Positions 50,826 through 60,800 of a DNA stretch of 64,000 nt are shown in pieces; position 1 is the first letter of the stretch, and each line of letters opens with the position of its first letter. The notes beneath the pieces were generated by a model. The model saw nothing but the letters and a program-made list of their open reading frames with translations, was not told where the DNA came from and did no database searches. The position numbers and the translations under genes were made by a program. This DNA is from an uncultured Aquimarina sp. (GTDB lineage: Bacteria > Bacteroidota > Bacteroidia > Flavobacteriales > Flavobacteriaceae), in assembly GCF_947495315.1 (NCBI RefSeq), contig NZ_CANLYD010000002.1:124001-188000 (forward strand). The letters are read 5' to 3'.

Positions 50826-52697
50826 ATGTTTGATAAGGAGTATGATGTTATAGTTGTGGGTGGCGGGCACGCTGGAAGTGAAGCTGCGGCGTCAGCCGCA
50901 AATTTAGGTTGCAGTACGTTGCTAATTACAATGAATTTACAAAACATAGCTCAGATGAGCTGCAATCCTGCCATGGGTGGAATTGCAAAAGGACAAATTG
51001 TAAGAGAGATCGATGCGCTTGGAGGATATAGTGGTATTGTGAGTGATAGAACAGCGATACAGTTTAAGATGCTGAATAAGTCCAAGGGACCTGCAATGTG
51101 GAGCCCTAGAGTTCAAAGTGATCGAATGCGTTTTGCGGAGGAGTGGAGATTGTTGTTAGAGCAAACACCGAATCTAGATTTTTATCAGGAGATGGTAAGC
51201 GGTCTTATTGTAGAGAGTGGAAAGATAAAAGGAGTGCGAACTTCTCTCGGGATAGAGGTAAGAGCAAAGACTGTTGTTCTTACAAACGGAACTTTTCTTA
51301 ATGGTTTAATACATATTGGCGAAAAGCAATTTGGAGGTGGTAGAGCAGGCGAAAGAGCTGCTACTGGAATTACTGAGCAATTAGTGGATTTAGGTTTTGA
51401 TTCAGGAAGAATGAAGACAGGAACACCGCCTAGAGTCGATGGAAGATCATTGGATTATTCTAAGATGGTAGAACAACCAGGAGATGAAGTTCCGGAAAAA
51501 TTTAGCTATACTGATTTATCTAAACCGCTAACAAATCAGAGATCGTGTTATATGACTTATACTTCTTCGGAAGTTCATGATTTGTTAAGAGAAGGTTTTG
51601 ATCGCTCTCCAATGTTTAATGGAAGAATTAAAAGTATAGGACCGAGATATTGCCCGTCTATAGAGGATAAGATAAATAGATTTGCTGATAAGGATAGACA
51701 CCAGATGTTTATAGAACCAGAAGGATGGAATACGGTTGAGGTATATGTAAATGGGTTTTCTACATCGTTACCAGAGGATGTACAGTTTAAGGCGTTGCGA
51801 TCTGTTGTTGGTTTTGAAGGAGTGAAGTTTTTTAGACCGGGTTATGCAATAGAGTATGATTATTTTCCTCCAACTCAATTGACGCATACACTAGAAACAA
51901 AGTTGGTTTCCGGATTGTTTTTTGCTGGACAGATAAACGGAACAACGGGATATGAAGAGGCGGCATCTCAAGGATTAATGGCTGGTATAAATGCAGCGTT
52001 ACAAGTAAAGGAAGAAGAAGCGTTTATTCTTAAAAGAAGTGAAGCGTATATAGGTGTTTTAATAGATGATTTAATCACAAAAGGAACAGAAGAGCCGTAT
52101 CGTATGTTTACATCAAGAGCGGAATATAGAACGTTATTGAGACAGGATAATGCCGATTTTAGATTAACTCCAATGTCTCATAAAATTGGATTAGCATCTG
52201 ATGATCGAATGAAAAGGATGGAGGAGAAGGAAAAAAAGGCAAGCGCTTTTGTGCAATTTTTTAAAGAAACCAGTGTAACACCTCAAGAAGCAAATCCTGT
52301 TTTAGAAGAAAAGAAATCTTCTCCAATTAATCAAAGCGGTAAGATGTTTAAATTATTTGCTCGTCCTCAGATTACACTAGATGACATTAGGCATTTTGAT
52401 AAAGTTTCTACATATATTGAGGAAAACGAGTTAGATAAGGAGGTTTTAGAACAAACAGAAATACAGGTGAAATATTCTGGTTATATTGAAAAGGAAAAGA
52501 ATAATGCGGATAAATTAAACCGTTTAGAGAATATAAAAATTCCTAAGAATTTTGATTATACGAAGCTTAAATCTCTTTCTTATGAAGCTTGTGAAAAAAT
52601 GACAAAAATAAAACCAGCTACTATTTCTCAAGCATCTAGAATAAGTGGAGTTTCACCAAGCGATATTTCCGTGCTATTGGTTTATATGGGTCGATAA
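50826..52697 (+). CDS. mnmG: tRNA uridine-5-carboxymethylaminomethyl modification enzyme MnmG
   Basis: A 623-residue FAD enzyme (GidA) which, with MnmE, modifies the wobble uridine of certain tRNAs. The FAD-binding 'DVIVVGGGHAGSEAA' is at residues 7-21, and 'MSCNPAMGGIAKGQIVREIDALGG' and 'TGTPPRVDGRSLDYS' are diagnostic. Length is standard. The gene is commonly close to oriC and par loci, which suits the parS-like sites just upstream. Its stop overlaps the next gene's start (TAATG). Confidence 0.96.
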   Translation: MFDKEYDVIVVGGGHAGSEAAASAANLGCSTLLITMNLQNIAQMSCNPAMGGIAKGQIVREIDALGGYSGIVSDRTAIQFKMLNKSKGPAMWSPRVQSDRMRFAEEWRLLLEQTPNLDFYQEMVSGLIVESGKIKGVRTSLGIEVRAKTVVLTNGTFLNGLIHIGEKQFGGGRAGERAATGITEQLVDLGFDSGRMKTGTPPRVDGRSLDYSKMVEQPGDEVPEKFSYTDLSKPLTNQRSCYMTYTSSEVHDLLREGFDRSPMFNGRIKSIGPRYCPSIEDKINRFADKDRHQMFIEPEGWNTVEVYVNGFSTSLPEDVQFKALRSVVGFEGVKFFRPGYAIEYDYFPPTQLTHTLETKLVSGLFFAGQINGTTGYEEAASQGLMAGINAALQVKEEEAFILKRSEAYIGVLIDDLITKGTEEPYRMFTSRAEYRTLLRQDNADFRLTPMSHKIGLASDDRMKRMEEKEKKASAFVQFFKETSVTPQEANPVLEEKKSSPINQSGKMFKLFARPQITLDDIRHFDKVSTYIEENELDKEVLEQTEIQVKYSGYIEKEKNNADKLNRLENIKIPKNFDYTKLKSLSYEACEKMTKIKPATISQASRISGVSPSDISVLLVYMGR

Positions 52698-53176
52698 TGG
52701 ATTATGTAATTTGTAAACAAGATAGAGCTATAAAAGGCAGAATTTTAATTACCATTGTTTTAATTTTTTCAGCAGTGATGTTGTTTTTAGGGCCGGAACC
52801 GTTTTATACAAGAATCCTTTTTTTTATAGGTTCTTTATTTGTTTTCGGATTTGCTACATCGTATAAAATTAATAAAGACTTTGACAACCAAAAGTTGTTT
52901 TCTGTTTTTGGTCTAGTTTTGTTTAGATCAAAATTGAAGATGGAGTTTCCTGATTATATTTCTGTTTTTTCTGGGTCTTTTAGTTTGGATAATGAATGGG
53001 GTGCTGTTAGTGCGATCGGAACTAAAGAAATACACGAAAAGTTGGTGGTCCGTTTTTTTACCGATAACAGAAAAGTAACATTATATAAAACAGATAATCA
53101 TCAAAAGGCACTAGATAAAGCAAAAGAACTTAGTGAATTACTAGATCTCGAAATTCATGATGTAACTAAGCAATAG
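52697..53176 (+). CDS. Small membrane protein downstream of mnmG, function unknown
   Basis: A 159-residue protein with two adjacent hydrophobic helices (about residues 17-33 and 38-55, 'RILITIVLIFSAVMLFLGPEP' region) and a cytosolic C-terminal domain with a PH-like strand pattern ('FRSKLKMEFPDYISVF', 'KLVVRFFTDNRKVTLYKTDNHQKALDKAKELSELL'). This layout resembles small bacterial PH-domain membrane proteins. No family is claimed. The start overlaps the mnmG stop, and the final bases overlap parS-like site 4. Confidence 0.7.
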   Translation: MDYVICKQDRAIKGRILITIVLIFSAVMLFLGPEPFYTRILFFIGSLFVFGFATSYKINKDFDNQKLFSVFGLVLFRSKLKMEFPDYISVFSGSFSLDNEWGAVSAIGTKEIHEKLVVRFFTDNRKVTLYKTDNHQKALDKAKELSELLDLEIHDVTKQ

Positions 53177-53190
53177 TTCCACGTGGAACA
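53175..53190. promoter_or_regulatory. parS-like site 4
   Basis: AGTTCCACGTGGAACA matches the other three sites in 15 of 16 bases and keeps the 14-base palindrome GTTCCACGTGGAAC. It lies at the stop codon of the gene downstream of mnmG, 2.4 kb from sites 1-3. Confidence 0.7.
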
Positions 53191-53263
53191 TTTTTTGTAA
53201 TGATAGTATGAACAGAAGTGTTAAGTAAATGAAGTTTTTATTGAAAGTCGTCTTGAGTGTTGA

Positions 53264-53533
53264 TTTTTTTACAACAGATATCTCCATAAAGCAGTAAAAC
53301 AACTTAATATTCCCAGAGACGAAAAAATCATTAGTTTTGATACCAAGTTTTTTGAAGATTAGAAATAGGAAGATAGATTTTGTGCTAACAATACTAAATA
53401 AAGATGATAGAAAAAGGAGATAGATGATTTAGAATGCAACCCTTATAGAAAACCTTTGTTTACTAATAAAATTATTCTTTTAGAGAATACTAACAACATC
53501 AAAGAACAAGATTACAGTAATAGTTTCTTTTAA
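53264..53533 (+). pseudogene. Possible decayed open reading frame
   Basis: One frame reads protein-like text broken by several stops: 'YNRYLHKAVKQLNIPRDEK' onward to 'FDTKFFED' and a TAG at 53360, then four or more stops over about 50 bases, then 40 open codons including 'NPYRKPLFTNKIILLENTN' up to the TAA at 53531-53533. The amino-acid composition looks coding, but no family is recognised and chance cannot be excluded. The rest of the gap 53191-53539 shows nothing else. Confidence 0.3.
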
Positions 53534-53539
53534 TTAACA

Positions 53540-54388
53540 ATGAATAAAGAAAAGTTAGATATATATATAGAGTGTCTAGATCATACCGTGTCTGGTGAAA
53601 GGTTTAAACTTTATAAGGATAGAGATCATGATATGTTAGTTACTACTCCTAAACCAGATGAAAATAGTTTAGGTAAGTATTATGAAAGCGAAGATTATAT
53701 TTCTCATACAGATGCTAAGCGAACGGTTTTCGAAAAAACATACCACCTTGTAAAGAAATATTCACTTAATAAAAAAGTGAAGCTTATATCGAAGTTGCAT
53801 AAAGGAACAGGTACTCTTTTGGATATTGGAGCAGGAACAGGAGATTTTTTAATCGAGGCAAACAAAAAAAACTGGCAAGTAGTTGGAGTCGAACCTAACA
53901 AACAAGCTAGGGTACTCGCAGAGGAAAAAGGAATTATTCTACAACCGAATACAGCTAACTTATTGTCTGATTGTTTTGATGTAATCACCATGTGGCATGT
54001 ACTAGAACACGTTCCTGATTTGCCAGTTCAGATAAAAGAATTAAAACGTCTTTTAAAACCAGGAGGGCATTTGATTATAGCGGTTCCTAATTTTAAATCG
54101 TACGATGCTCACTATTATAAATCTTTTTGGGCAGCTTATGACGTGCCAAGGCATCTTTGGCATTTCTCTAAAAATTCAATGAAAACACTTTTTGAGAAAG
54201 AAAGAATGACACTAGAGAAAACTAAGCCATTATTGTTCGATTCGTTTTACGTTTCTCTTTTGTCAGAGAAATATAAAAATGGTAAAATGAATTTTGTAAA
54301 AGCATTTTGGATTGGCTTGCTATCAAATATTAAAGGAAAACACTCAAAAGAATATTCTTCACACATATATATATTGAAAAGTGCGTAA
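53540..54388 (+). CDS. Class I SAM-dependent methyltransferase
   Basis: A 282-residue cytosolic methyltransferase. The SAM-binding motif I is 'LLDIGAGTGDFLIEA' (about residues 94-108), motif II-like 'VVGVEPNKQARVLAEEKG', and 'FDVITMWHVLEHVPDLPVQIKELKRLLKPGGHLIIAVPN' covers motifs III-IV. An N-terminal segment ('CLDHTVSGERFKLYKDRDHDMLVTTPKPDENSLGKYYESEDYISH') is typical of a Bacteroidota group that may act on glycans or lipids. Target unknown. It stands alone between the parS-like site 4 region and the OmpH-like gene. Confidence 0.88.
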   Translation: MNKEKLDIYIECLDHTVSGERFKLYKDRDHDMLVTTPKPDENSLGKYYESEDYISHTDAKRTVFEKTYHLVKKYSLNKKVKLISKLHKGTGTLLDIGAGTGDFLIEANKKNWQVVGVEPNKQARVLAEEKGIILQPNTANLLSDCFDVITMWHVLEHVPDLPVQIKELKRLLKPGGHLIIAVPNFKSYDAHYYKSFWAAYDVPRHLWHFSKNSMKTLFEKERMTLEKTKPLLFDSFYVSLLSEKYKNGKMNFVKAFWIGLLSNIKGKHSKEYSSHIYILKSA

Positions 54389-54588
54389 ATTTTGTTTTTA
54401 AGAGCTTTTAAGCGTTTTTCTAATTCCTTTGTAATAGAATGCTTGAGTTTTTTTTGAAAAACGCCTAAAAACGCCCATTTTTAATCAATTTCTATTGTTT
54501 TTTACAATGACTTACCTTTGAATCATTGTTTTTTCTTATACCTTCTTAATTTGATGAAGTTATGAGTATAACATCAGATGAACTTTGA

Positions 54589-54596
54589 TATTTTTG
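54589..54596 (+). promoter_or_regulatory. -7 box of the OmpH-like gene
   Basis: TATTTTTG fits TAnnTTTG and ends 23 bases before ATG 54620. A second TAnnTTTG match (TACCTTTG, 54513-54520) lies farther upstream, so two start sites are possible. Confidence 0.5.
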
Positions 54597-54619
54597 CGCA
54601 GAACTAAATTTTTAGAATA

Positions 54620-55147
54620 ATGAGAAATTTTATATGGGTTGCCGTTGCATTAATAGGAATGACTTCATGCAATCAACAAATTGAAAAAACGGGCTATGTA
54701 AATAACACTAAAGTAGTATCGGATTTTAGTGAAATGAAAACAGCTAAGGAAAAGTGGACAAAAAAGAATAATGAAGTTAGAGCGGAATTAGAAGAAAAAG
54801 CAAAACAGTTTCAGATTGAAGTTCAGGGATATCAGAATATAATGAAATCCATGTCCAAAACTAATAGAGAAAAGAAGGAACAAGAATTGATGGCAAAGCA
54901 ACAAGGTTTGCAAAGAGAACAACAAAGTAGAATGCAAGAGATTCAGCAAGGTAGCCAGACAGAAATTGATTCTATTATCGCGAAGGTTGAGAATTTTATT
55001 AAGGAATATGGTAAAAATAATGGATATACATATATCTATGGAGAAACAGAGGTAAAAAATATCTTTTACGCTAAGGAAGAGTTAGATTTAACAGATAAAA
55101 TTATTACGGAATTAAATGGTGAAAAAGCTTCTACAGAGGAGAAGTAA
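54620..55147 (+). CDS. OmpH/Skp-like periplasmic lipoprotein
   Basis: A 175-residue lipoprotein with leader MRNFIWVAVALIGMTSC (lipobox C17). The mature part follows the OmpH/Skp pattern: a short strand ('GYVNNTKVVSDFSEMKTAKE'), a long Gln/Lys/Glu-rich coiled coil ('WTKKNNEVRAELEEKAKQFQIEVQGYQ...'), and a closing 'IAKVENFIKEYGKNNGYTYIYGE'. Skp-type proteins chaperone outer-membrane proteins; lipid anchoring is a Bacteroidota variation. A terminator follows. Confidence 0.88.
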   Translation: MRNFIWVAVALIGMTSCNQQIEKTGYVNNTKVVSDFSEMKTAKEKWTKKNNEVRAELEEKAKQFQIEVQGYQNIMKSMSKTNREKKEQELMAKQQGLQREQQSRMQEIQQGSQTEIDSIIAKVENFIKEYGKNNGYTYIYGETEVKNIFYAKEELDLTDKIITELNGEKASTEEK

Positions 55148-55174
55148 ACGGAGTAGTCATTATGAGAAAGAAGC

Positions 55175-55208
55175 ACCTCAAAAACAATCTTGTTTTTGAG
55201 GTTTTTTT
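55175..55208 (+). terminator. Rho-independent terminator after the OmpH-like gene
   Basis: Perfect stem ACCTCAAAAACAA / TTGTTTTTGAGGT with a two-base loop, followed by six T. Confidence 0.85.
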
Positions 55209-55847
55209 ATCACTTTCTTGGGGAATATTCCGCAATGTATTTTATGTTAATTTGTAATATAAGCACCGCAAATAAAATGAACATATTATAATACGTTGGA
55301 AAGGTTTTTCTTAGAGATAATATTCCATTAATATTACCCGAAAACCGATCCTTCAAAAAATAGTAATTACCAGTCAGCAAATTCTTATTTGCTTAAAAAA
55401 ACAAACGAAATTTTAAGAAAAACTAATACACTTAATCGGTAAAAGTTGTCATTTTTACGTGTTTTTTAACCTAAGGAAAAAAGGGAGTTACTATCTTTTT
55501 TTATTTTTATAGCTTATAAATTGGCTTTTTTTCTGTTGGCAAATGAAAGAACTGTATGAGATAGTAAATTCATTTTTTTAGCCTATTTTTATTTTAAAGT
55601 TTTGATTTTCAGTTAATTATAAAGCACACAATTTGTTTATATAAATGACGTTTATAGATGTAATTATTGTGTTTAAATCAAGTAAGAATATTATTACAAA
55701 AAAAAACGAAAAATTGGTTTGATATAAATTTTTAATTCATAATTTTATGACTTTACAATAATTATATTAACAACATTATTAACAAGCGCCCCAAATCGGT
55801 TGATTAATAGTGCATATTTTCACATAATATTAACTGGTGTGATAACT
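55209..55847. other. Long AT-rich leader region before the T9SS surface locus
   Basis: About 640 bases without a supported gene. No perfect TAnnTTTG with a -33 box was found, only A/T runs such as that near 55699-55710. A GC-rich island 'acaagcgccccaaatcggtt' lies at 55780-55799. An in-frame TTG at 55800 opens the following frame, but the ATG at 55848 is the better start. The region could hold an activator-controlled promoter or a long untranslated leader. Confidence 0.5.
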
Positions 55848-57893
55848 ATGAAGAAAAGACTTAACCTTACAATCATCGTGATATTTTTGGCACTGGGTAT
55901 CCATGTGGCCAATGCTCAACGTATTATTGGTGCTCCTTCTTTAACTTCTGGAGCGCAAGCTTGTGGTACTTTAAGTAACAGTTTTGATTTTGTGGCTGAG
56001 TTATCTCCAGGTACTGCACTGCCTGCAAGTAATGTTTTTATCTTAGAGTTATCAGATCCTACCGGAAGCTTTGCAAATGGAGGAGAAGAATTATTAAGCG
56101 TTTCAGGTCCCAATGAGGCTTCAGGTGGACCTTCTAATATTAATTTTACAAACGTAGCAGTTCCTCAAAATGCTAATAGCGATGACTATAGACTAAGAGT
56201 AACAGCTACCGAAGGAAATGTTACAAATACAATATCAGAACCTATACCGTTTCATTTTTTTGATGATGATAATTTAGAAGTCATCCTTAATGGCAGGGAT
56301 GATGTGATATTTTGTCGTGTTGCATCTTTTGCCAAGGAAATAACGGTAGAAGTTACGGATCTAGATGACAACGTATTTGATGCTAATAATTTTAATTGGG
56401 AGTGGTTAAAAGATGATGTAATCATTCCTGGAGAAAACAGTCCTACTTTATTGATAACTGAAGTAGGAGAATATCAGGCAAGAGTTCAAGTAGGGTTATG
56501 CAATAATGTTTTTAGATTTAATAAATCTAATAAAGTGGATGCATCTATAATAAATGTTGGTGATATTTCTATTGTTACCGATGCTCCGGATTTTTCTTTT
56601 TGTCCAGATGAGGATAAAATATTATCAGCAAGTGCAAACATAGTAGATGGAAGGTATGAGTATCAATGGTTTAAAGACGGCGAGGCGCTAGAAGGAGAGA
56701 TTGCTTCAACTATAGTTTTACCTGATAACAATTTTGGAGGAGAATACACTTTACGGATAAATATTAGTGAAGATTGCCAAGATTTGGAAACGCAACCGGT
56801 TGTTGTAACAAATGAAGGCTCTAGTATTACACTTCCGCTGCCAGAAAGTTTGATATTACTACCAACCCAGACATTAACTTTAGTTGTTGAGACAGATGTT
56901 CCCGCAGGAAGTACATTCAGATGGATTGTAGATACAAGTATTCAGACTCAAGGGATAACAGTGAGTGATAGTGAAACGCTAACATTTTCGGCCCCTTTTG
57001 TTGGGGATTATAGGATAGAAATTGAGGCGAATGATCCTTGTAATTCGATGCTGTTTTCCGAAACAAGCGTGTTTGCTGCAGAAAGATTTGATATTACCAT
57101 AGCTCCAGAAGAAGTCGTCGATTGTGAACAAGACCCAATAACCATAGCATTGACCGAAATGGTTGGTATAACCTCAGGTGGAGAAAGAGTTCCGCTCACC
57201 ACAGAACAATTTGATTTTTTTGATTTTGAATGGTTTAATGATGGAGTCTCAACAGGTGAGACTTCTTTGTCGTTAAATGTAAGTCGTTCTGATAGCGGTG
57301 GAAGTTTCGAATTAAGAGCGATTTTTAGGCCAGGAGGATTGCCGAATACGGTTTCTAATAATTTACCTATAGATTTCTTATCGAGCGATATAGTTTTGGA
57401 TATTACACCTCCAGTATTACAAGCAGGAGAATCAGTAGTGTTAACTGCGCCATTAAATGCTAATTTTACGTATGAATGGTACGTGATTCAGAATGGAGAA
57501 GAAGTTTTGATAGAGGGAGAAACCAGCAATACTTTAACAGTAACAGAAGAAGGAGATTATTTTGCAATAATAAGCTCTTCTTTGTGTACAACACGTACAC
57601 AAATTGCTTCTGTAGGAGGCCCACAGGCGTTATCAGAACTAATACCAAACGTTATTACCCCTGGTGGTAACGCAGCCAATAATGATTGGGTTTTACCTAA
57701 TTCCTTTAGAGAAACAGATGTGGAGGTTATTATATACTCTTCTAATGGAAAAGTAGATTTCCAGAAAAATGGAGGTTACAATGCAGATTGGCCTACTAAT
57801 TCAGCATCGCAAGCAAACGAACTTATTTATTATTATATAATTTCTAGAAGTAGTACAGTTGTAAAAAAGGGGACAATTACAGTAATGAGATAA
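55848..57893 (+). CDS. Secreted Ig-like repeat protein with CHU_C-type T9SS C-terminal domain
   Basis: A 681-residue surface protein. Signal peptide MKKRLNLTIIVIFLALGIHVANAQ. Several Ig/PKD-like repeats follow, recognisable by 'FNWEWLKDDVIIPGENSPTLLITEVGEYQARV', 'YEYQWFKDGEALEGEIAS' and 'FTYEWYVIQNGEEVLIEGETSNTLTVTEEGDYFAII'. The last 80 residues ('PNVITPGGNAANNDWVLPNSF...YYYIISRSSTVVKKGTITVMR') match the gliding-motility-associated (type B, CHU_C) sorting domain in form. Type B substrates usually need a PorP/SprF partner, and one is encoded 3 bases downstream. Confidence 0.88.
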   Translation: MKKRLNLTIIVIFLALGIHVANAQRIIGAPSLTSGAQACGTLSNSFDFVAELSPGTALPASNVFILELSDPTGSFANGGEELLSVSGPNEASGGPSNINFTNVAVPQNANSDDYRLRVTATEGNVTNTISEPIPFHFFDDDNLEVILNGRDDVIFCRVASFAKEITVEVTDLDDNVFDANNFNWEWLKDDVIIPGENSPTLLITEVGEYQARVQVGLCNNVFRFNKSNKVDASIINVGDISIVTDAPDFSFCPDEDKILSASANIVDGRYEYQWFKDGEALEGEIASTIVLPDNNFGGEYTLRINISEDCQDLETQPVVVTNEGSSITLPLPESLILLPTQTLTLVVETDVPAGSTFRWIVDTSIQTQGITVSDSETLTFSAPFVGDYRIEIEANDPCNSMLFSETSVFAAERFDITIAPEEVVDCEQDPITIALTEMVGITSGGERVPLTTEQFDFFDFEWFNDGVSTGETSLSLNVSRSDSGGSFELRAIFRPGGLPNTVSNNLPIDFLSSDIVLDITPPVLQAGESVVLTAPLNANFTYEWYVIQNGEEVLIEGETSNTLTVTEEGDYFAIISSSLCTTRTQIASVGGPQALSELIPNVITPGGNAANNDWVLPNSFRETDVEVIIYSSNGKVDFQKNGGYNADWPTNSASQANELIYYYIISRSSTVVKKGTITVMR

Positions 57894-57896
57894 TTT

Positions 57897-60800
57897 ATGA
57901 TTAAAAAAATACTTTATATATCCGTATTCGTTTTTTGCTCACATATCGTGAGCGGACAGGATGGATCATCTAATACATCAGGTATATTACCATCAGATAT
58001 TCCGTTACATAATTCCCTTAAATATAATCGATTTTTGTTCAACCCTACTTTTTCTTTGGTTAGGGAAAACAAAAACTCACTAAATATATATAATAGGAAT
58101 CCTAGAGCAAGTTTTAGCGATAATTCACAGACATATTTTCTTAGTTATTCAGCAAGATTCGAAGAAAAAACAGGAATTGGTGTTGGACTATTTCAGCAAA
58201 ACGTTGGTATATTCAGGTTCTTTGGAGCTACGGCGAACTACGCATACAATATAGAACTAAATAGAGACATGAATTTCACCTTTGGGATGAATTTAAGTTA
58301 TTCTCAGAGTTCTTTGAAAAGTAATCTGGATGAGGCTCAGGTAAATGATGACATCATTAATAATTATGAGAACAGTTCTGTTTTTCTACTTCGTCCTGGA
58401 GTAAATTTAAATTATGGAAATTTTGATGTTGGTGTTTCCGTAGGGAATTTAGTGACATATAATCTTACAGCGAGTGAATTGTTAACTGATAACTTTGAAT
58501 ATTCTGGTCACGTAATGTATACTACGGAACTTGATTGGAGGAGAATAGACAATGAACTACGTGGAATGGTATATGCATCCAAACCAGGAGAACAAGATTT
58601 ACGATATGGAGGAAACGTCTTATTCGAAATTCCAAAATATGGGTGGGCACAATTAGGCTATAATAGTTTTTATGGTGGCTCTATTGGTATTGGAGCAAAT
58701 ATTACAAAAATGATTTCTATCGGGTATACAGTGGAACCTGGGATTGGTGGAGATTCTAATGTTGCTGAATTTGGAGCAACTCATGAATTTGGTTTAGCTT
58801 TTAATTTTGCAAAAGAAGAAAAGAGAAGAAAAAGAAGAAATATTTCATCAAAAAGCTCGTTACAAAGAGATTCTGAAATAAGAAGACTAAAGAAAGAAAT
58901 TTTAGATCAAAATAAGATAATAAGAGAACTACAACGTACTAATAGCGATTCTTTATCTCAAGCACAGAGATCCATGAATAGATTAGAAAGATCAATTCAG
59001 GAAGCTAAAGAAGAAGAAGCTAGAAAAGCAAGAGAACTAGCACTACAACGAGAAGAAGAGGTTAAGTTGCTTAATAAGCAGGCAGAAGAGTTAGCTGCTC
59101 AGAAGAAGTTAGAACTTGAGATGACTGAGCAAAAGGCAGAAGAAGAGCGATTAGCAGCTCGGAAAAAGCTTGAGCTAGAAATGGCGGAACAGAAAAAAGC
59201 AGAAGAAGCGGCTGGAAGACAAGAAGAAGAGGCTAGAATCGCAGCTGAGGAAGCTGCAAGAGAAGCAGAGGCTGAGCAACAAGAAGCTGCTGCAGAAGCT
59301 GAAGAACAAGCCAAAAGACAAGCAGAAGAAGCTGTTAGATTGGCGGAAGCAGCTGCTGAAACGGAGAGACAACAAATAGCTGCTACAGAGTTGGCTAAGA
59401 AGGAAGCTGAGGAAGCAGCAGCTAAACAAGAAGAAGAAAGACTGGCTGCTCAGAAGAAACTAGAATTAGAAATGGCTACTCAAAAAGCTGAAGAAGAAAG
59501 ATTGGCAGCTCAGAAGAAGTTGGAGCTTGAGATGGCAGAGCAAAAAAGAAGAGAAGAATCTCAGAAAACATTAGAAAGAGAAGTAGCTATACAGAAGGAT
59601 GCAGAAGAAGAGAGATTACGTCAGGAAGCGGAAGCTGCAAGATTAGCGGAGGAAGAGAGATTACGTCAGGAAGCGGAAGCTGCAAGATTAGCTGAAGAAG
59701 AGAGACAACGTCAGGAAGCAGAAGCTGCAAGACTAGCAGAAGAAGAGAGATTACGTCAGGAAGCAGAAACTGCAAGATTAGCGGAGGAAGAGAGATTACG
59801 TCAGGAAGCAGAAACTGCAAGATTAGCTGAAGAAGAGAGATTACGTCAGGAAGCAGAAGCTGCAAGACTAGCAGAAGAAGAGAGATTACGTCAGGAAGCA
59901 GAAGCTGCAAGACTAGCAGAAGAAGAGAGATTACGTCAGGAAGCGGAAACTGCAAGATTAGCTGAAGAAGAGAGACAACGTCAGGAAGCAGAAGCTGCAA
60001 GATTAGCGGAGGAAGAGAGACAACGTCAGGAAGCGGAAGCTGCAAGATTAGCGGAGGAAGAGAGACAACGTCAGGAAGCGGAAGCTGCAAGATTAGCAGA
60101 AGAAGAGAGACAACGTCAGGAAGCGGAAGCTGCAAGTACAGAAGAAAAAAGTGAAGACTTAGATGCTATACAAAGAGAACTAGATAACAGTAGTAGAATT
60201 ACTGATAAATTGATTGCGTCAAGAGATTCATTATTAACCTCTACTACAAATCTTGATAAGAGAGAATTTAATAAGCTTTTAGAGTCTCTGGTAAACATGA
60301 GTGATGAAGCTGAAGAGGTTAAGAATACGAATGATGCTACTAGCTCTAAGAGACTTACCTCTAAAAACAGATTTATCAAGTTTGCAGAGGCTACAAGACC
60401 TGAAGCTAAATATGCTACTAAATTTATTCCTGGTTATCCAGAAGGATATTATTTGATCGGTAATGTGTTTAGAGGTGGAACATATGCAGATAGTTTTACT
60501 GGTAAATTAAACGATCTTGGCTTTAATGATGCTCAGATAATTCTAAATCCAGAAAATCAATATCAGTATGTATCTATTAAGTATTACGCTGATAAAACTG
60601 AAGCTGCCGAAAATTATTTAAATAATATTGGAAATAAATATTTCGGTGATATGTGGATATTACATATTGCTAAGAGTAGAGTAGAATCTCTAAAAAGATT
60701 AGTACAAGAAACGCGATTGATTAAGGATACAGTGAAGGATGATACTGTATTGACGGAGAGCTTATCATATATAGGAGGTCATAATATTGAGAATGGTTAC

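Noticed and set aside
54412..54464. Inverted repeat GCGTTTTTC/GAAAAACGC after the methyltransferase gene
   Set aside because: The loop of about 35 bases is long and there is no clean T run; it may aid termination but is not convincing.
59604..60134. Direct repeats considered as a CRISPR array
   Set aside because: Units are contiguous, in frame with a coding sequence, without spacers, and no cas genes are near.
59587..60135. Long minus-strand open frame of 182 codons with repeated Leu/Pro/Asp pattern
   Set aside because: It is the antisense shadow of the 45-bp repeats in the SprF-like gene; the repeat has no stop in that frame, so length is not evidence.
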